Assembly (NCBI GenBank): GCA_963808545.1
Contig: CAWEGB010000008.1
Coordinates: 806,001 to 870,000 of the forward strand
Length of the DNA: 64,000 nt
Source: JACVRW01 sp963808545
GTDB lineage: Bacteria; Actinomycetota; Thermoleophilia; Solirubrobacterales; Thermoleophilaceae
Reading direction: 5' to 3'
Below the pieces are notes generated by a model. The model saw only the letters and a program-made list of their open reading frames with translations, searched no databases and was not told where the DNA came from. Positions within the stretch are counted from its first letter, which is position 1. Each line of letters starts with the position of its first letter. Positions 43,693-52,346 of this stretch are shown here, piece after piece. A program made the translations under genes and the position numbers.

Positions 43693-44787
43693 ATGAGAGC
43701 CATCCAGATAGCCGAGCTGAGCGGACCGCGCGAGGCACTCCGCGAGGCCGAGCTGCCCACCCCCGAGCCCTCGCACATGCTCACCCCGGGCAGTGGCGTG
43801 GTGGTGGACGTGCACGCCGCGGGCGTGTCGTTCCCGGAGGTGCTCCAGACTCGCGGCGAGTACCAGGTCAAGCCCGAGCTGCCCTTCGTGCCCGGCTCGG
43901 AGGTGGCGGGCACCGTGGCCGGCGCGTCGGCCGACTCGGCCTTCAGCGAGGGCGATCGGGTGGCCGCCTTCTGCATGCTGGGTGGCTTCGCCGAGGCGGC
44001 GGTGGCCCCCGAGTGGCTGACCTTCCCGCTGCCCGACGGTCTCGACTTCGCACAGGGGGCGAGCCTCGTCCTCAACTACCACACGGCCTGGTTCGCGCTC
44101 GTGACCCGCGGGCGCTTCTCGGAGGGCGAGACGGTGCTCGTGCACGGCGCCGCGGGCGGGGTGGGCACGGCGGCGATCCAGGTGGCCAAGGGCCTCGGCG
44201 GGCGCGCCATCGCGGTGGTCTCCACCGACGACAAGGAGCGCGTGGCCCGCGAGGCCGGCGCCGACGAGGTGGTGCGCGCCGACGGCGCGTGGAAGGACGA
44301 GGCCAAGGAGCTCTCCGGCGGCGGCGTGGACGTGGTGATCGACCCGGTGGGCGGCGACCGTTTCACCGACAGCCTGCGCTCGCTCGGAGAAGGGGGCCGC
44401 TGCGTGGTGGTGGGCTTCACCGGCGGCTCGATACCCGAGGTGCGGGTCAACCGGCTGCTGCTCAACAACATCGAGGTCGTGGGCGCCGGCTGGGGCGCCT
44501 ACGTGATGGGCAAGCCCGAGGTCAACCGCGAGATCGGGGCCGAGATCGGCCGCCTCGCCGCGGACGGCTTCGTCCGCCCGATCGTGGGCGCCCGCTTCCC
44601 GCTGGAGCGGGCGGCCGACGCGCTCGAGCTGATCGACTCGCGCGGCGCCACCGGCAAGGTGGTGCTCGAGCTGCGTCCGGACGCGACGTGCTGGAGCTGC
44701 GCGCTAGCGGCCGCAGCGTTCCGTCTCACGTGCGTGGCGGACTCGGCGTGGTCCGGTTGGCTGGGGAAGGGACTCGAGAGGGTTTGA
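43693..44787 (+). CDS. NADPH:quinone oxidoreductase-like MDR protein
   Basis: 364 residues. Zinc-less medium-chain dehydrogenase/reductase: GEYQVKPELPFVPGSEVAG, LNYHTAWFAL, the nucleotide-binding VLVHGAAGGVGTAAIQVAK (about 150-168), then VDVVIDPVGGDRF. NADPH-dependent reduction of quinones or enones is the usual reaction. The family normally ends near GKVVLELR; here about 36 further residues (ATCWSCALAAAAFRLTC and on) follow with four-fold richer Cys/Trp, so an end mutation that read through the original stop is suspected. Divergent from the propeller gene. Confidence 0.88.
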   Translation: MRAIQIAELSGPREALREAELPTPEPSHMLTPGSGVVVDVHAAGVSFPEVLQTRGEYQVKPELPFVPGSEVAGTVAGASADSAFSEGDRVAAFCMLGGFAEAAVAPEWLTFPLPDGLDFAQGASLVLNYHTAWFALVTRGRFSEGETVLVHGAAGGVGTAAIQVAKGLGGRAIAVVSTDDKERVAREAGADEVVRADGAWKDEAKELSGGGVDVVIDPVGGDRFTDSLRSLGEGGRCVVVGFTGGSIPEVRVNRLLLNNIEVVGAGWGAYVMGKPEVNREIGAEIGRLAADGFVRPIVGARFPLERAADALELIDSRGATGKVVLELRPDATCWSCALAAAAFRLTCVADSAWSGWLGKGLERV

Positions 44788-44889
44788 CGACTTGTTCGCC
44801 CTGTAGACGAACAGCGCGTCACACCCCCTTACCCGGCAAACCTTGGGCGCCCCGAAGCACTGCGCAGGCCCGGCGGAACGCGCTGGGCC

Positions 44890-45672
44890 CTACTCGGGGC
44901 TCACGGGGCCGAGCTGCGGCCGCTTGGCCGGCCGGCCGTCGCCGGAGGAGACGCCGCGGGCGCGCCGGATCAACCATGGCGCGAGGTGAACCCGCGCCCA
45001 GCGGAGGTCCTCGGCCAGCGCCCGGCGACGCGACACGGCGCCTGCGGGCGGGAGCGGCTGAGCCCAGTCCGCGCCCGCTCCGGACAGGTTCAGCTTCTGG
45101 GCGAAGGCGTCGGCGATGCGCACGTGTCCGTCGGAGTTGGCGTGCAGGCGATCCGGGTGCCAGAGACGGCGGTCGGGCGGCGCGCCGTCGCGCTCGAAGT
45201 CCACCACCAGGGCCCCGTGGCGTGCCGACATCTCGCGCAGGCGCTCGTTGAAGGCAAACACCCGGCGCCGGGCCACGCGAGCCAGCGCGTTGGCGGGGAC
45301 GGGATCGGGAAAGGCCATGGTCACGACGGTGGCACCGGTGTCCCTGAGCGCCCCGATCATGGCCTCCAGGTGGCCCGCGATCACGTCAAGGTCGCACTGG
45401 GGACGAAGCGTGTCGTTGAGTCCCGCCACCACGGTCGCGAGATCCGGCTCGAGAGCCAGCGCAAGATCCAGCTGCTCCTCGCGCACCTGCCGGGCCAGCT
45501 TGCCCCGCACCGCCAGGTTGGCGTAGCCGAGCTCAGGGTTCTCGCCGGCCAGTCGTTGCGCGAGCCGGTCGGCCCAGCCGCGGTAGCCGCGGCCGTCCTC
45601 GTAGGGATCCTCGAGCCCCTCGGTGGTGCTGTCGCCAATCGCCACGTAGCGCGAATAGGCCATCGGACTCAT
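44890..45672 (-). CDS. SGNH/GDSL hydrolase
   Basis: 260 residues from ATG 45672. SGNH blocks: GDSTTEG (Ser, about residue 15), Gly in LAVRGK, Asn in GLND, and His/Asp in HPDRLHANSDGH. Cytosolic (no signal peptide): a lipase/esterase-type or acyl-hydrolase activity on unknown esters. The C-terminal 60 residues are basic and low in family conservation. Divergent from the HAD phosphatase (29 bases between starts), so a shared promoter region is likely. Confidence 0.87.
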   Translation of the reverse strand: MSPMAYSRYVAIGDSTTEGLEDPYEDGRGYRGWADRLAQRLAGENPELGYANLAVRGKLARQVREEQLDLALALEPDLATVVAGLNDTLRPQCDLDVIAGHLEAMIGALRDTGATVVTMAFPDPVPANALARVARRRVFAFNERLREMSARHGALVVDFERDGAPPDRRLWHPDRLHANSDGHVRIADAFAQKLNLSGAGADWAQPLPPAGAVSRRRALAEDLRWARVHLAPWLIRRARGVSSGDGRPAKRPQLGPVSPE

Positions 45673-45701
45673 ATCTAGCACGACCCGTACTCTGCGGGCC
45701 A

Positions 45702-46481
45702 ATGCCGAAGCGCGAGATTCACTCCTGGCTGATGGACATGGACGGCGTGCTCGTGCGCGAGGAGCACCCCGTGCCCGGCGCGCAGGAGTTCCTCGCCCGC
45801 CTCACCGAGCGTGGCGTGCCCTTTCTCGTCCTCACCAACAACTCGATCTACACGCGCCGGGACCTCGCGGCCCGGCTGCGCCGCAGCGGGCTGGAGATCC
45901 CCGAGGAGGCGATCTGGACATCGGCCCTCGCCACGGGCGGCTTCCTCGACAGCCAGCGGCCCGGGGGCTCGGCCTTCGTGATCGGGGAGGCCGGTCTCAC
46001 CACCGCGCTGCACGAGCACGGCTACACGCTCACCGAGCGCGACCCCGACTACGTGGTGCTGGGCGAGACCCGCACCTACAGCTTCGAGCGCATCACGCGG
46101 GCGATCCGCCTGGTCAACGACGGCGCGCGCTTCATCGCCACCAACCCCGACACCGTCGGCCCCTCGCCCGACGGGCCGCTGCCGGCCACCGGATCGGTAG
46201 CTGCGCTGATCAGCCGGGCCACCGGCGTCGATCCCTACTACGTGGGCAAGCCCAACCCGCTGATGATGCGCTCCGCCCTGAACGCCATCGACGCGCACTC
46301 GGAGACCACCGCGATGATCGGCGACCGCATGGATACCGACATAGTGGCCGGCCTGGAAGCAGGCCTCGAGACGATCCTCGTCCTCACCGGCGTCACCGTC
46401 CGCGGGGACACCGACCGCCATCCCTTCCTGCCCTCGCGCATCGTGGAATCGGTGGCGGAGCTCGTGGAGGAGATCGGTTGA
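45702..46481 (+). CDS. HAD-IIA phosphatase (NagD-like)
   Basis: 259 residues. HAD motif I MDMDGVLV (Asp12, Asp14), motif II LTNNS, a class IIA cap (GGFLDSQRPGG, then VVLGETRTYSFERI and FIATNPDTVGP), motif III with PYYVGKPNPLMM and motif IV IGDRMDTDI. NagD-like enzymes hydrolyse nucleotide monophosphates or small phosphates in the cytosol. The stop overlaps the start of the CapA-like gene by 4 bases (TTGA). Confidence 0.92.
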   Translation: MPKREIHSWLMDMDGVLVREEHPVPGAQEFLARLTERGVPFLVLTNNSIYTRRDLAARLRRSGLEIPEEAIWTSALATGGFLDSQRPGGSAFVIGEAGLTTALHEHGYTLTERDPDYVVLGETRTYSFERITRAIRLVNDGARFIATNPDTVGPSPDGPLPATGSVAALISRATGVDPYYVGKPNPLMMRSALNAIDAHSETTAMIGDRMDTDIVAGLEAGLETILVLTGVTVRGDTDRHPFLPSRIVESVAELVEEIG

Positions 46482-47677
46482 GGGCCCGGGCCGGGGTGTC
46501 CCGGCTGGCGCTGATCTGTACGGGCGTCGCGCTCCTGGGCGCGGGCGCCGCCGAGGCCCAGACCCCCCTTCCTCCGCCTCTGCTCGAGCTCGACGGCCCA
46601 CGCGTGGTGGCCACGGGAACGGGCTTCGCGCTTACGGGACGCGGGGCGCCGCCCTCCACGCGGGTGACCATCGAGATCGCCCTCGACGGGCAGTGGCGCG
46701 TGCTGGCCGGCGCCGCGGCCGACGACGTCGGCGCCTTCCGGCGGCGGGTCAGGCCCAAACAGCCGCGACGGCGTCACCTCCTGCGGGCGCGCTCGGCCGA
46801 CGGCCGCCTGTCGAAGCGCCTGACCGTCCGCTCACGCAACGTGTCGCTGGCGTCGGTGGGCGACGTCAACCTGGGCAACGGGCCCGGGGTCTACATCAAC
46901 CAGTTCGGCGTGCGCTATCCGTGGACCAGCGTGGCCCCGGCGCTGCGGCGGGCCGACGTGGCCTTCGGCAACCTCGAGTGCGCGGTCTCCAACCGCGGCG
47001 CGCCCGTGCCCAAGCAGTTCAACTTCCGTGGCAGGCCGTCGGCGCTGCGGGCGATGGCCACCTTCGCCGGCTTCGACGTGCTCAACCTGGCCAACAACCA
47101 CGTCGGCGACTACGGCACCGCAGCGCTGCTCGACACGGTCAGGCTCACGCGGAGCTTCGGCATGAGCGCGGTGGGTGCGGGCGGGAGCCTTGCCTCGGCC
47201 TCCGAGCCCCGGGTGGTCGAGCGGCTGGGTCTGAGGATCGCCTTCGTCGGCTTCTCGGACATCCTGCCCGCCTCGTTCTTCGCCGGCGCCGACACTGCCG
47301 GAACCCAGCAGGCCACGCCCGAGAACATCGCCAGCAGCGTGAGCCGCGCCCGACGGCGAGCGGACGTGGTGATCGCCACGTTCCACTGGGGTGTCGAACG
47401 CGCGACTACCGAGAACGGCCGCCAGCGGGGCTTCGCCTCACAGGCCATCGCCGCCGGCGCGGATGCGGTGATCGGCGCGCACCCGCACGTGCTCCAGCCG
47501 ATCCGGCAGAACGGGCGGCGCGTGGTGGCCTACAGCCTCGGCAACTTCGTGTTCGGCGCGGGCTCGCCGGGCACGACCAGCACCGGCATTCTCGAGCTGG
47601 GACTGTCCGCGCGCGGGGTGGAGAGAACTCGCTTCCGCCGCGCGGTGATCTCGGGCACGCGGCCGGTCCTGCGTTAG
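46478..47677 (+). CDS. CapA family exported metallophosphatase-like protein
   Basis: 399 residues, TTG start overlapping the HAD stop. Signal peptide about 1-28 (ending GAAEAQT). After an about 80-residue beta-domain, the PGA_cap/CapA fold shows LASVGDVNLG, GNLECAVSNRG, NLANNHVGDYG, TFHWGVE and GAHPHVLQP (metal ligands of the calcineurin-like fold). Related proteins belong to capsule (poly-gamma-glutamate) synthesis, but none of the other Cap genes is nearby, so a capsule role is uncertain. Confidence 0.85.
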   Translation: MRARAGVSRLALICTGVALLGAGAAEAQTPLPPPLLELDGPRVVATGTGFALTGRGAPPSTRVTIEIALDGQWRVLAGAAADDVGAFRRRVRPKQPRRRHLLRARSADGRLSKRLTVRSRNVSLASVGDVNLGNGPGVYINQFGVRYPWTSVAPALRRADVAFGNLECAVSNRGAPVPKQFNFRGRPSALRAMATFAGFDVLNLANNHVGDYGTAALLDTVRLTRSFGMSAVGAGGSLASASEPRVVERLGLRIAFVGFSDILPASFFAGADTAGTQQATPENIASSVSRARRRADVVIATFHWGVERATTENGRQRGFASQAIAAGADAVIGAHPHVLQPIRQNGRRVVAYSLGNFVFGAGSPGTTSTGILELGLSARGVERTRFRRAVISGTRPVLR

Positions 47678-47689
47678 TCCCGCCGTCGG

Positions 47690-47739
47690 GTCAGGATCCT
47701 GACTTTGCCCCCGTATGAGGGGTCAATCCAGGATCCTGG
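47690..47739. repeat. REP-like paired palindromes between convergent genes
   Basis: GTCAGGATCCTGAC (47690-47703) and CCAGGATCCTGG (47728-47739) share the core CAGGATCCTG and flank a third inverted pair TTG-n-CCCC ... GGGG-n-CAA. Such paired imperfect hairpins at convergent 3' ends resemble REP/BIME elements; a terminator function is also plausible. Confidence 0.5.
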
Positions 47740-47745
47740 CGGTGG

Positions 47746-49422
47746 TTAGCCGGAAGCGGCCGATACCTTGGGCTTGTGCCGGTACCACTCCGTGTCCTCC
47801 GCCGGCAGCGGAGTGTTGCCGAGGATCATGTCCGCCGCCTTCTCGGCCACCATCATCACCGGCGCGTAGATGTTCCCGTTGGTGACGTAGGGGAACACCG
47901 ACGCGTCGACCACGCGCAGGCCATCGAGCCCGTGCACGCGCAGCGAGCCCGGGTCGGTCACGGACAGCTCGTCGTCGCCCATGCGGCAGGTGCAGGACGG
48001 GTGGAGCGCCGTCTCGGCGTCGCGCGCCACCCAGTCGAGGATCTGCTCGTCGCTCTCCACCTCCTTGCCCGGGGACAGCTCACCGCCGTCGAAGGGAGCG
48101 AAGGACGGCTGCGAGAGGATCTTGCGGGTCACCCGGATCGCCTCGATCCATTCGCGCCGGTCGTTGCCGGTGGAGAGGTAGTTGAAGCGCAGCGCCGGGT
48201 GCTTGCGGGGATCACTGGACACGGCCTTGCAAGTGCCGCGCACGTCTGAGTACATCGGACCAACGTGCACCTGGTAGCCGTGGCCGCCGCCGCCCTCCGG
48301 CACCGTCCCGTCGTAGCGGACCGCTATCGGCAGGAAGTGGTACATCAGATTCGGCCACTCGACCTCGTCGTTGCTGCGCGCGAAGCCACCGGCCTCGAAG
48401 TGATTGGTGGCGCCCGGCCCCGACTTGCGCAGCAGCCACTCGAGCCCCACCTTGGGCCGGTTCTGCATCTTGAAGTAGGGCGCCATCGACACGGGCTGCG
48501 TGGAGCTGTGCTGGACGTACACCTCGAGGTGGTCCTGGAGGTTCTCCCCCACCCCCGGCAGATCGTGCACCGGGGCGATCCCGATCGAGCGCACGTCGGC
48601 CGCCGCGCCCACACCTGACAGCTGGAGCAGCTGAGGCGAGTTGATCGCGCCGCCGCAGAGGATCACCTCGGCCCCGCGGGCCTGATGGGTCCGCCGGCCG
48701 CGCGCGTACTCGACCCCCACCGCACGCTTGCCCTCGAACAGGATCCGGGTGGCCAGCGCGAAGGTCTCGACGTCGAGGTTCGGCCGGTTCATCACGGGAT
48801 GCAGGTACGCCCTCGCCGCGGACAGGCGCTTGCCGTCGTGGACGTTGCGGTCAAACGCCGCGAAGCCCTCCTGGCGATAGCCGTTCACGTCGTCGGTGAG
48901 CGAATAGCCGGCCTCCTGCACCGCCCCGAAGAAGGCGTCGAACAGCGGCCCTCGTGCGGGGCCGCGCTCGAGCACGAGCGGGCCGGAGTGGCCCCGGAAC
49001 GGGTCGTCGGCCCGCGCCGCCAGGCAGTTCTCCATGCGCTTGAAGTACGGCAGGCAGTGGGCGTAGTCCCAGGTGTCCATGCCCTCACCCGACGCCCAGC
49101 GCTGGTAGTCCATCGGGTTGCCCCGCTGGAAGATCATCCCGTTGATGCTGCTCGAGCCCCCGAGCACCTTCCCGCGCGCGTGGAACACGCGGCGACCGTT
49201 CATGTGGGGCTCGGGCTCGGACTCGTAGCGCCAGTCGTAGAAGCGGCTGCCGATCGGGAACGCCAGCGCGGCGGGCATGTGGATGAAGACGTCGAGCGAC
49301 CAATCCGAACGCCCGGCCTCCAGCACGAGGACCTTGTTGGAAGGGTCGGCCGAGAGGCGGTTGGCGAGTGCGCATCCCGCCGAGCCGCCGCCGACGATGA
49401 CGAAGTCGTAGTGCGCGTTCAT
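47746..49422 (-). CDS. betA: GMC oxidoreductase, choline dehydrogenase (BetA)-like
   Basis: 558 residues. FAD-binding VGGGSAGCALANRLS at the N-terminus, GMC signatures (GGSSSINGMIFQRGNP; GGAINSPQLLQLSGVG), and the C-terminal HPSCTCRMGDDE, GLRVVDASVFPYVTNGNIYAP and MVAEKAADMI characteristic of choline/alcohol dehydrogenases. It oxidises choline or another alcohol to an aldehyde at the membrane. Its ATG overlaps the stop of the 2OG-oxygenase gene by 4 bases; third gene of the leftward arm of the methylated-amine cluster. Substrate choline is the best inference, not proven. Confidence 0.85.
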   Translation of the reverse strand: MNAHYDFVIVGGGSAGCALANRLSADPSNKVLVLEAGRSDWSLDVFIHMPAALAFPIGSRFYDWRYESEPEPHMNGRRVFHARGKVLGGSSSINGMIFQRGNPMDYQRWASGEGMDTWDYAHCLPYFKRMENCLAARADDPFRGHSGPLVLERGPARGPLFDAFFGAVQEAGYSLTDDVNGYRQEGFAAFDRNVHDGKRLSAARAYLHPVMNRPNLDVETFALATRILFEGKRAVGVEYARGRRTHQARGAEVILCGGAINSPQLLQLSGVGAAADVRSIGIAPVHDLPGVGENLQDHLEVYVQHSSTQPVSMAPYFKMQNRPKVGLEWLLRKSGPGATNHFEAGGFARSNDEVEWPNLMYHFLPIAVRYDGTVPEGGGGHGYQVHVGPMYSDVRGTCKAVSSDPRKHPALRFNYLSTGNDRREWIEAIRVTRKILSQPSFAPFDGGELSPGKEVESDEQILDWVARDAETALHPSCTCRMGDDELSVTDPGSLRVHGLDGLRVVDASVFPYVTNGNIYAPVMMVAEKAADMILGNTPLPAEDTEWYRHKPKVSAASG

Positions 49423-50246
49423 GTGGATCCCTCCTCGGGTCCTCGACGCGAGTCCTGCGCATCATCTCCATTGAGCGGCGTGCCGTCCACCATCGATCGG
49501 AACCAGTAGCGCGGCGTGACGGGAGCGCGCCCGTCGAGGTCGGGTGCCCCGCGGCCCAGCTCGAGATCGTCGCGGTTGACCGTTCGGAGCTCGACGCTCA
49601 CGCGCGTCTCGCTCGACGTGTTGGGCACGCTCGCATGGAGGTGGGCTCCGGAGAAGCAGAGCAGATCGCCGGGCTCCACCACCATCCGAAGCTCCGAACC
49701 GGTCGCCACCGGCTCGCTCGGCTCGGGAACGATCGCGACGGCCTTGCCCGCCCGGCGGAGCTCGCGGACCTCGGCGAGGTCCCAGTCGGCGCTCGTGTTG
49801 GCGAGCGGCTTCGACCAATACTCGGGGTAGAACGCGATCGTGCGCTCTTCGCTGAGCGGGCGCAGCGGCAGCCACCAGTTCGCCTGGCAGAGCAGGTTCG
49901 ACCCCCAGGTGTCGCGGTGGAACCCGATCGTTCCCACGTGGCGCTCGGAGGCCGGCGGGACGATGCGCAGCTGGAGCCTGTCCCAGTACGTGCGGGCGGC
50001 CGGCACCCCCACCTGCTCGAGCGCCGCTCGCATCAGGCGCTCGATACGCGGGTCCCCGACGAAGCGGCTCTGGAGGTCACTGATCGCTTCCACGGCGGGC
50101 GTTCGGGGGATCAGCTCGTCGCCCACGCTCACCGCCTCCACGAGCGCGGGGACCTGCTTGAACACCAGCAGATCCCCGTGGAAGATCAGATCGCCGCGCC
50201 GCTCCTCGTCGAGCGGGCCGGAGAGAAGGTGGACGGCGGTGCTCAG
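49419..50246 (-). CDS. Fe(II)/2-oxoglutarate oxygenase-like protein (phytanoyl-CoA dioxygenase family), probable CTG start
   Basis: 275 residues if translation begins at a CTG that overlaps the GcvT stop (CTGA), otherwise 248 from the GTG at 50165. The extra 27 residues (ending LIFHGDLL) read like protein and the CTGA overlap copies the coupling seen at other junctions. Counting from the GTG start, the metal triad would be His83/Asp85 (GFHRDTWG) with His175 or His177 (SGAHLHASVPN), and Arg for 2-oxoglutarate near RVSVELRT. It should hydroxylate an organic substrate in the cytosol. Between GcvT-like and BetA-like genes of the same operon. Confidence 0.75.
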   Translation of the reverse strand: MSTAVHLLSGPLDEERRGDLIFHGDLLVFKQVPALVEAVSVGDELIPRTPAVEAISDLQSRFVGDPRIERLMRAALEQVGVPAARTYWDRLQLRIVPPASERHVGTIGFHRDTWGSNLLCQANWWLPLRPLSEERTIAFYPEYWSKPLANTSADWDLAEVRELRRAGKAVAIVPEPSEPVATGSELRMVVEPGDLLCFSGAHLHASVPNTSSETRVSVELRTVNRDDLELGRGAPDLDGRAPVTPRYWFRSMVDGTPLNGDDAQDSRRGPEEGST

Positions 50247-51448
50247 GAGGAATCTGCGGCGCCGGCTGTCAACTCCTGCTTGGGCGTCTCCTTCTCCGGA
50301 TCGACGAACGGCTTGGGGACCACCACGGCGGCCACGGTCTCGTCAGGCTTCTCGATCTCGAACTCGGTGCCCAGCCCCGAGTGCTCGGTGGGCACCATCG
50401 CGAAGCCGATGTTCTTCTCGAGCTTCGGCGACCAGCAGGCGGAGGTGACCTCGCCGATGCGACTCCCGCCCATGTGGACGGGGAACACGTCGATCATCGC
50501 GCCGTCGTTGAAGGAGCCCAGGTTGCCGCCCTCGATCTCGACCCCGACCAGCTGGCGCTTGGGGCCCTCGGTCTTGATCTTGTGCAGGGCGTCCTTGCCG
50601 ATGAAGTCCGCGCCCTGCTCGAGGTCGACCATCCAGTCGTAGCCCATGCCGACCTCGTAGGGATTGGTGTCGAACCACATGTCGCAGCCGAGCGCGAGGA
50701 TGCCGCCCTCGATGCGGCGGATGTGGCACGGGCCGATCACCTCGAGGTCGTGTGGCTTGCCCGCCTCGAGCACGGCGTCCCAGAGGCGCATCCCGTTCTT
50801 GCTCGCTTCGTAGAGGTAGATCTCGTAGCCGAGCTCCGACGTGTAGCCGGTGCGGGAGACGAGGACCCTCATCCCGTCGAGCTCGTAAGCGCGCAGGAAG
50901 TAGTACGGGATCTCCAGGATGCTGTCGCCGAACAGGTCGACCATCACGTCCTTGGACTTCGGTCCCTGAACCTGCAGCGGCCCGACGTCGATCTCCTTCA
51001 CCGTCACGTCGTAGTCCGAGCCGTGCGCCACCCCGCGCGCCCAGAGCTCCACGTCGCTGTCGGCCAGCGAGAGCCAGAAGCGGTTCTCCTCGACCCTCAG
51101 GAGCACCGGGTCGTTGATGATCCCGCCGTCGGGGAGGGTGTTGAAGACGTACTTGCACTGCCCGACCTCGCACTTGTGGAGGTCGCGGGCGACGATCAGG
51201 TTGGTGAAGTCGAAGGCGTCGGGGCCGCTGATCTCGATCTGGCGCTCGGCGCCGCCCACGTCCCACAGCGTCACGCCGTTCAGGAGATGCCAGTACTCCT
51301 CCACCGGGTCGCCGTAGTGGCGCGGGTGGTAGCGGTGGTTGTAGGTGCTGTAGAGCTGCACGCCGTGGCGGCGCGACGCGTAGAAGTACGGCGACTTCTT
51401 GATCCGCGGGTAGAGCAGGATCCCGGGGTTCTCGTTCACCTGTGTCAA
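50243..51448 (-). CDS. GcvT-family tetrahydrofolate-dependent methyl/aminomethyl transferase
   Basis: 401 residues, TTG start after AGGAGATGG; an in-frame GTG at 51439 is an alternative. GcvT fold: LWDVGGAERQIEISGPDAFDFTNLI, YVFNTLPDGGIINDPVLLR, LLVSRTGYTSELGYEIYL, GGILALGCDMWFDTNPYEVGMGYDWMVDL and the C-terminal barrel (SRIGEVTSACWSPKLEKNIGF). This lineage includes demethylases acting on DMSP, vanillate-type ethers and N-methyl compounds; sequence alone does not say which. No GcvP or GcvH nearby, so not the glycine-cleavage system itself. First gene of the leftward arm, with an operator-like palindrome upstream. Confidence 0.82.
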   Translation of the reverse strand: MTQVNENPGILLYPRIKKSPYFYASRRHGVQLYSTYNHRYHPRHYGDPVEEYWHLLNGVTLWDVGGAERQIEISGPDAFDFTNLIVARDLHKCEVGQCKYVFNTLPDGGIINDPVLLRVEENRFWLSLADSDVELWARGVAHGSDYDVTVKEIDVGPLQVQGPKSKDVMVDLFGDSILEIPYYFLRAYELDGMRVLVSRTGYTSELGYEIYLYEASKNGMRLWDAVLEAGKPHDLEVIGPCHIRRIEGGILALGCDMWFDTNPYEVGMGYDWMVDLEQGADFIGKDALHKIKTEGPKRQLVGVEIEGGNLGSFNDGAMIDVFPVHMGGSRIGEVTSACWSPKLEKNIGFAMVPTEHSGLGTEFEIEKPDETVAAVVVPKPFVDPEKETPKQELTAGAADSS

Positions 51449-51482
51449 GGCGCCATCTCCTCTTTCGGTTCGCGTCAGGTGG

Positions 51483-51494
51483 CCTGATATATCA
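51483..51494. promoter_or_regulatory. Operator-like palindrome CCTGATATATCA, copy 1
   Basis: TGATATATCA (51485-51494) lies 37 bases upstream of the GcvT-like start. The identical element occurs at 52279-52288 before the other arm. GntR-type regulators commonly bind such AT-rich palindromes (general knowledge); the regulator is outside the window. Confidence 0.6.
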
Positions 51495-51511
51495 AGCCGC
51501 GGGGTGGCGGG

Positions 51512-52273
51512 TCAACCGGCGAGCAGCGCGAGCGCCTCGTCCAGCGCGATCCGCCTGTAGGTCTCGACCGGCACGCCGCCGTCGATGAGCCGGGTTCGCC
51601 GCGTCCGGATGCCGTCGCGCACATCCTGGTCGACCTCCCCGGCGCGTGTCGCAACGGCGTCGGCCAGCGCAACCGCCGCCTCCCCCGCGCCCGGCTCACG
51701 CAGCTTCGCGATTCGCGCCCCGGGGTCGAGTATCGCCTGGACGTACCCCTCGGTGACCGGGTTGCCGGCGATCCGCACGTCGGCCGAGCGCACGCGGCCG
51801 GAAGCTGAATAGGCGAGACAGCTCCGCACGCGAGCGCGGGCGCTCACGACCGCCTCCTCGCTGACGGCGTGCTCTTCGGATGACCGGGCGCGGGAGTCCT
51901 CGACCACGAGGCGGGTGATCGCCCGGTCGTTGACCGCCTCGAGGATCGCCTCCGGATCGTCGCGAACCACCACCTCCTTGTGCGGCGGCCACACGTCCAG
52001 GCGGCCGTGGTCGCCGAGCGGCCGTCCCACGTGGAACAGGTAGTAGTCGGGATAGACGTAGAAGTCCGGCCCGCGCGCCCGGTGAAAGTCGTAGAAGGCC
52101 GTGATCGTCGCGGTGATGAGCGCGCTGGCTCCCAGGGCGCCATGAGGGCGCCGCATCACGAGACCGAGGCGGTCCTGCTCGCCGAAGCCCGGGAACAGGT
52201 CCGCGAGCCGGGCCGGCCGGCCGTCGAGGGACACCTCGAACGAAGAGCTCCGAAGCTCCTGCGCCGAGTGCAT
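51512..52273 (-). CDS. Unrecognised 253-residue protein between two catabolic arms
   Basis: 253 residues starting at ATG 52273, just 5 bases from the palindrome, so leaderless translation seems likely. Soluble, no signal. Visible motifs: FPGFGEQDRLGLVMRRPHGALGA, FYDFHRARGPDFYVYPDYYLFHVG, LDVWPPHKEVVV, TRLVVEDS and AGNPVTEGYVQAILDP. Tyr/His/Asp-rich segment at about 59-100 could bind a metal or substrate. It is not an aldehyde dehydrogenase, GbcA/B or BHMT by inspection. Its location between operators on both sides suggests a pathway role. Confidence 0.7.
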   Translation of the reverse strand: MHSAQELRSSSFEVSLDGRPARLADLFPGFGEQDRLGLVMRRPHGALGASALITATITAFYDFHRARGPDFYVYPDYYLFHVGRPLGDHGRLDVWPPHKEVVVRDDPEAILEAVNDRAITRLVVEDSRARSSEEHAVSEEAVVSARARVRSCLAYSASGRVRSADVRIAGNPVTEGYVQAILDPGARIAKLREPGAGEAAVALADAVATRAGEVDQDVRDGIRTRRTRLIDGGVPVETYRRIALDEALALLAG

Positions 52274-52278
52274 CGGTG

Positions 52279-52290
52279 TGATATATCAGG
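52279..52290. promoter_or_regulatory. Operator-like palindrome TGATATATCAGG, copy 2
   Basis: TGATATATCA again, in the opposite relative orientation, with CC/GG flank matching copy 1. It sits between the 253-residue gene start (52273) and the GTG of the dehydrogenase (52347), so it can control both. Confidence 0.6.
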
Positions 52291-52346
52291 TTCCTCGCAG
52301 CGCTCCAACCCCGAGCGGACCCCGCTCCAACTCCGAGGTACAGCAC

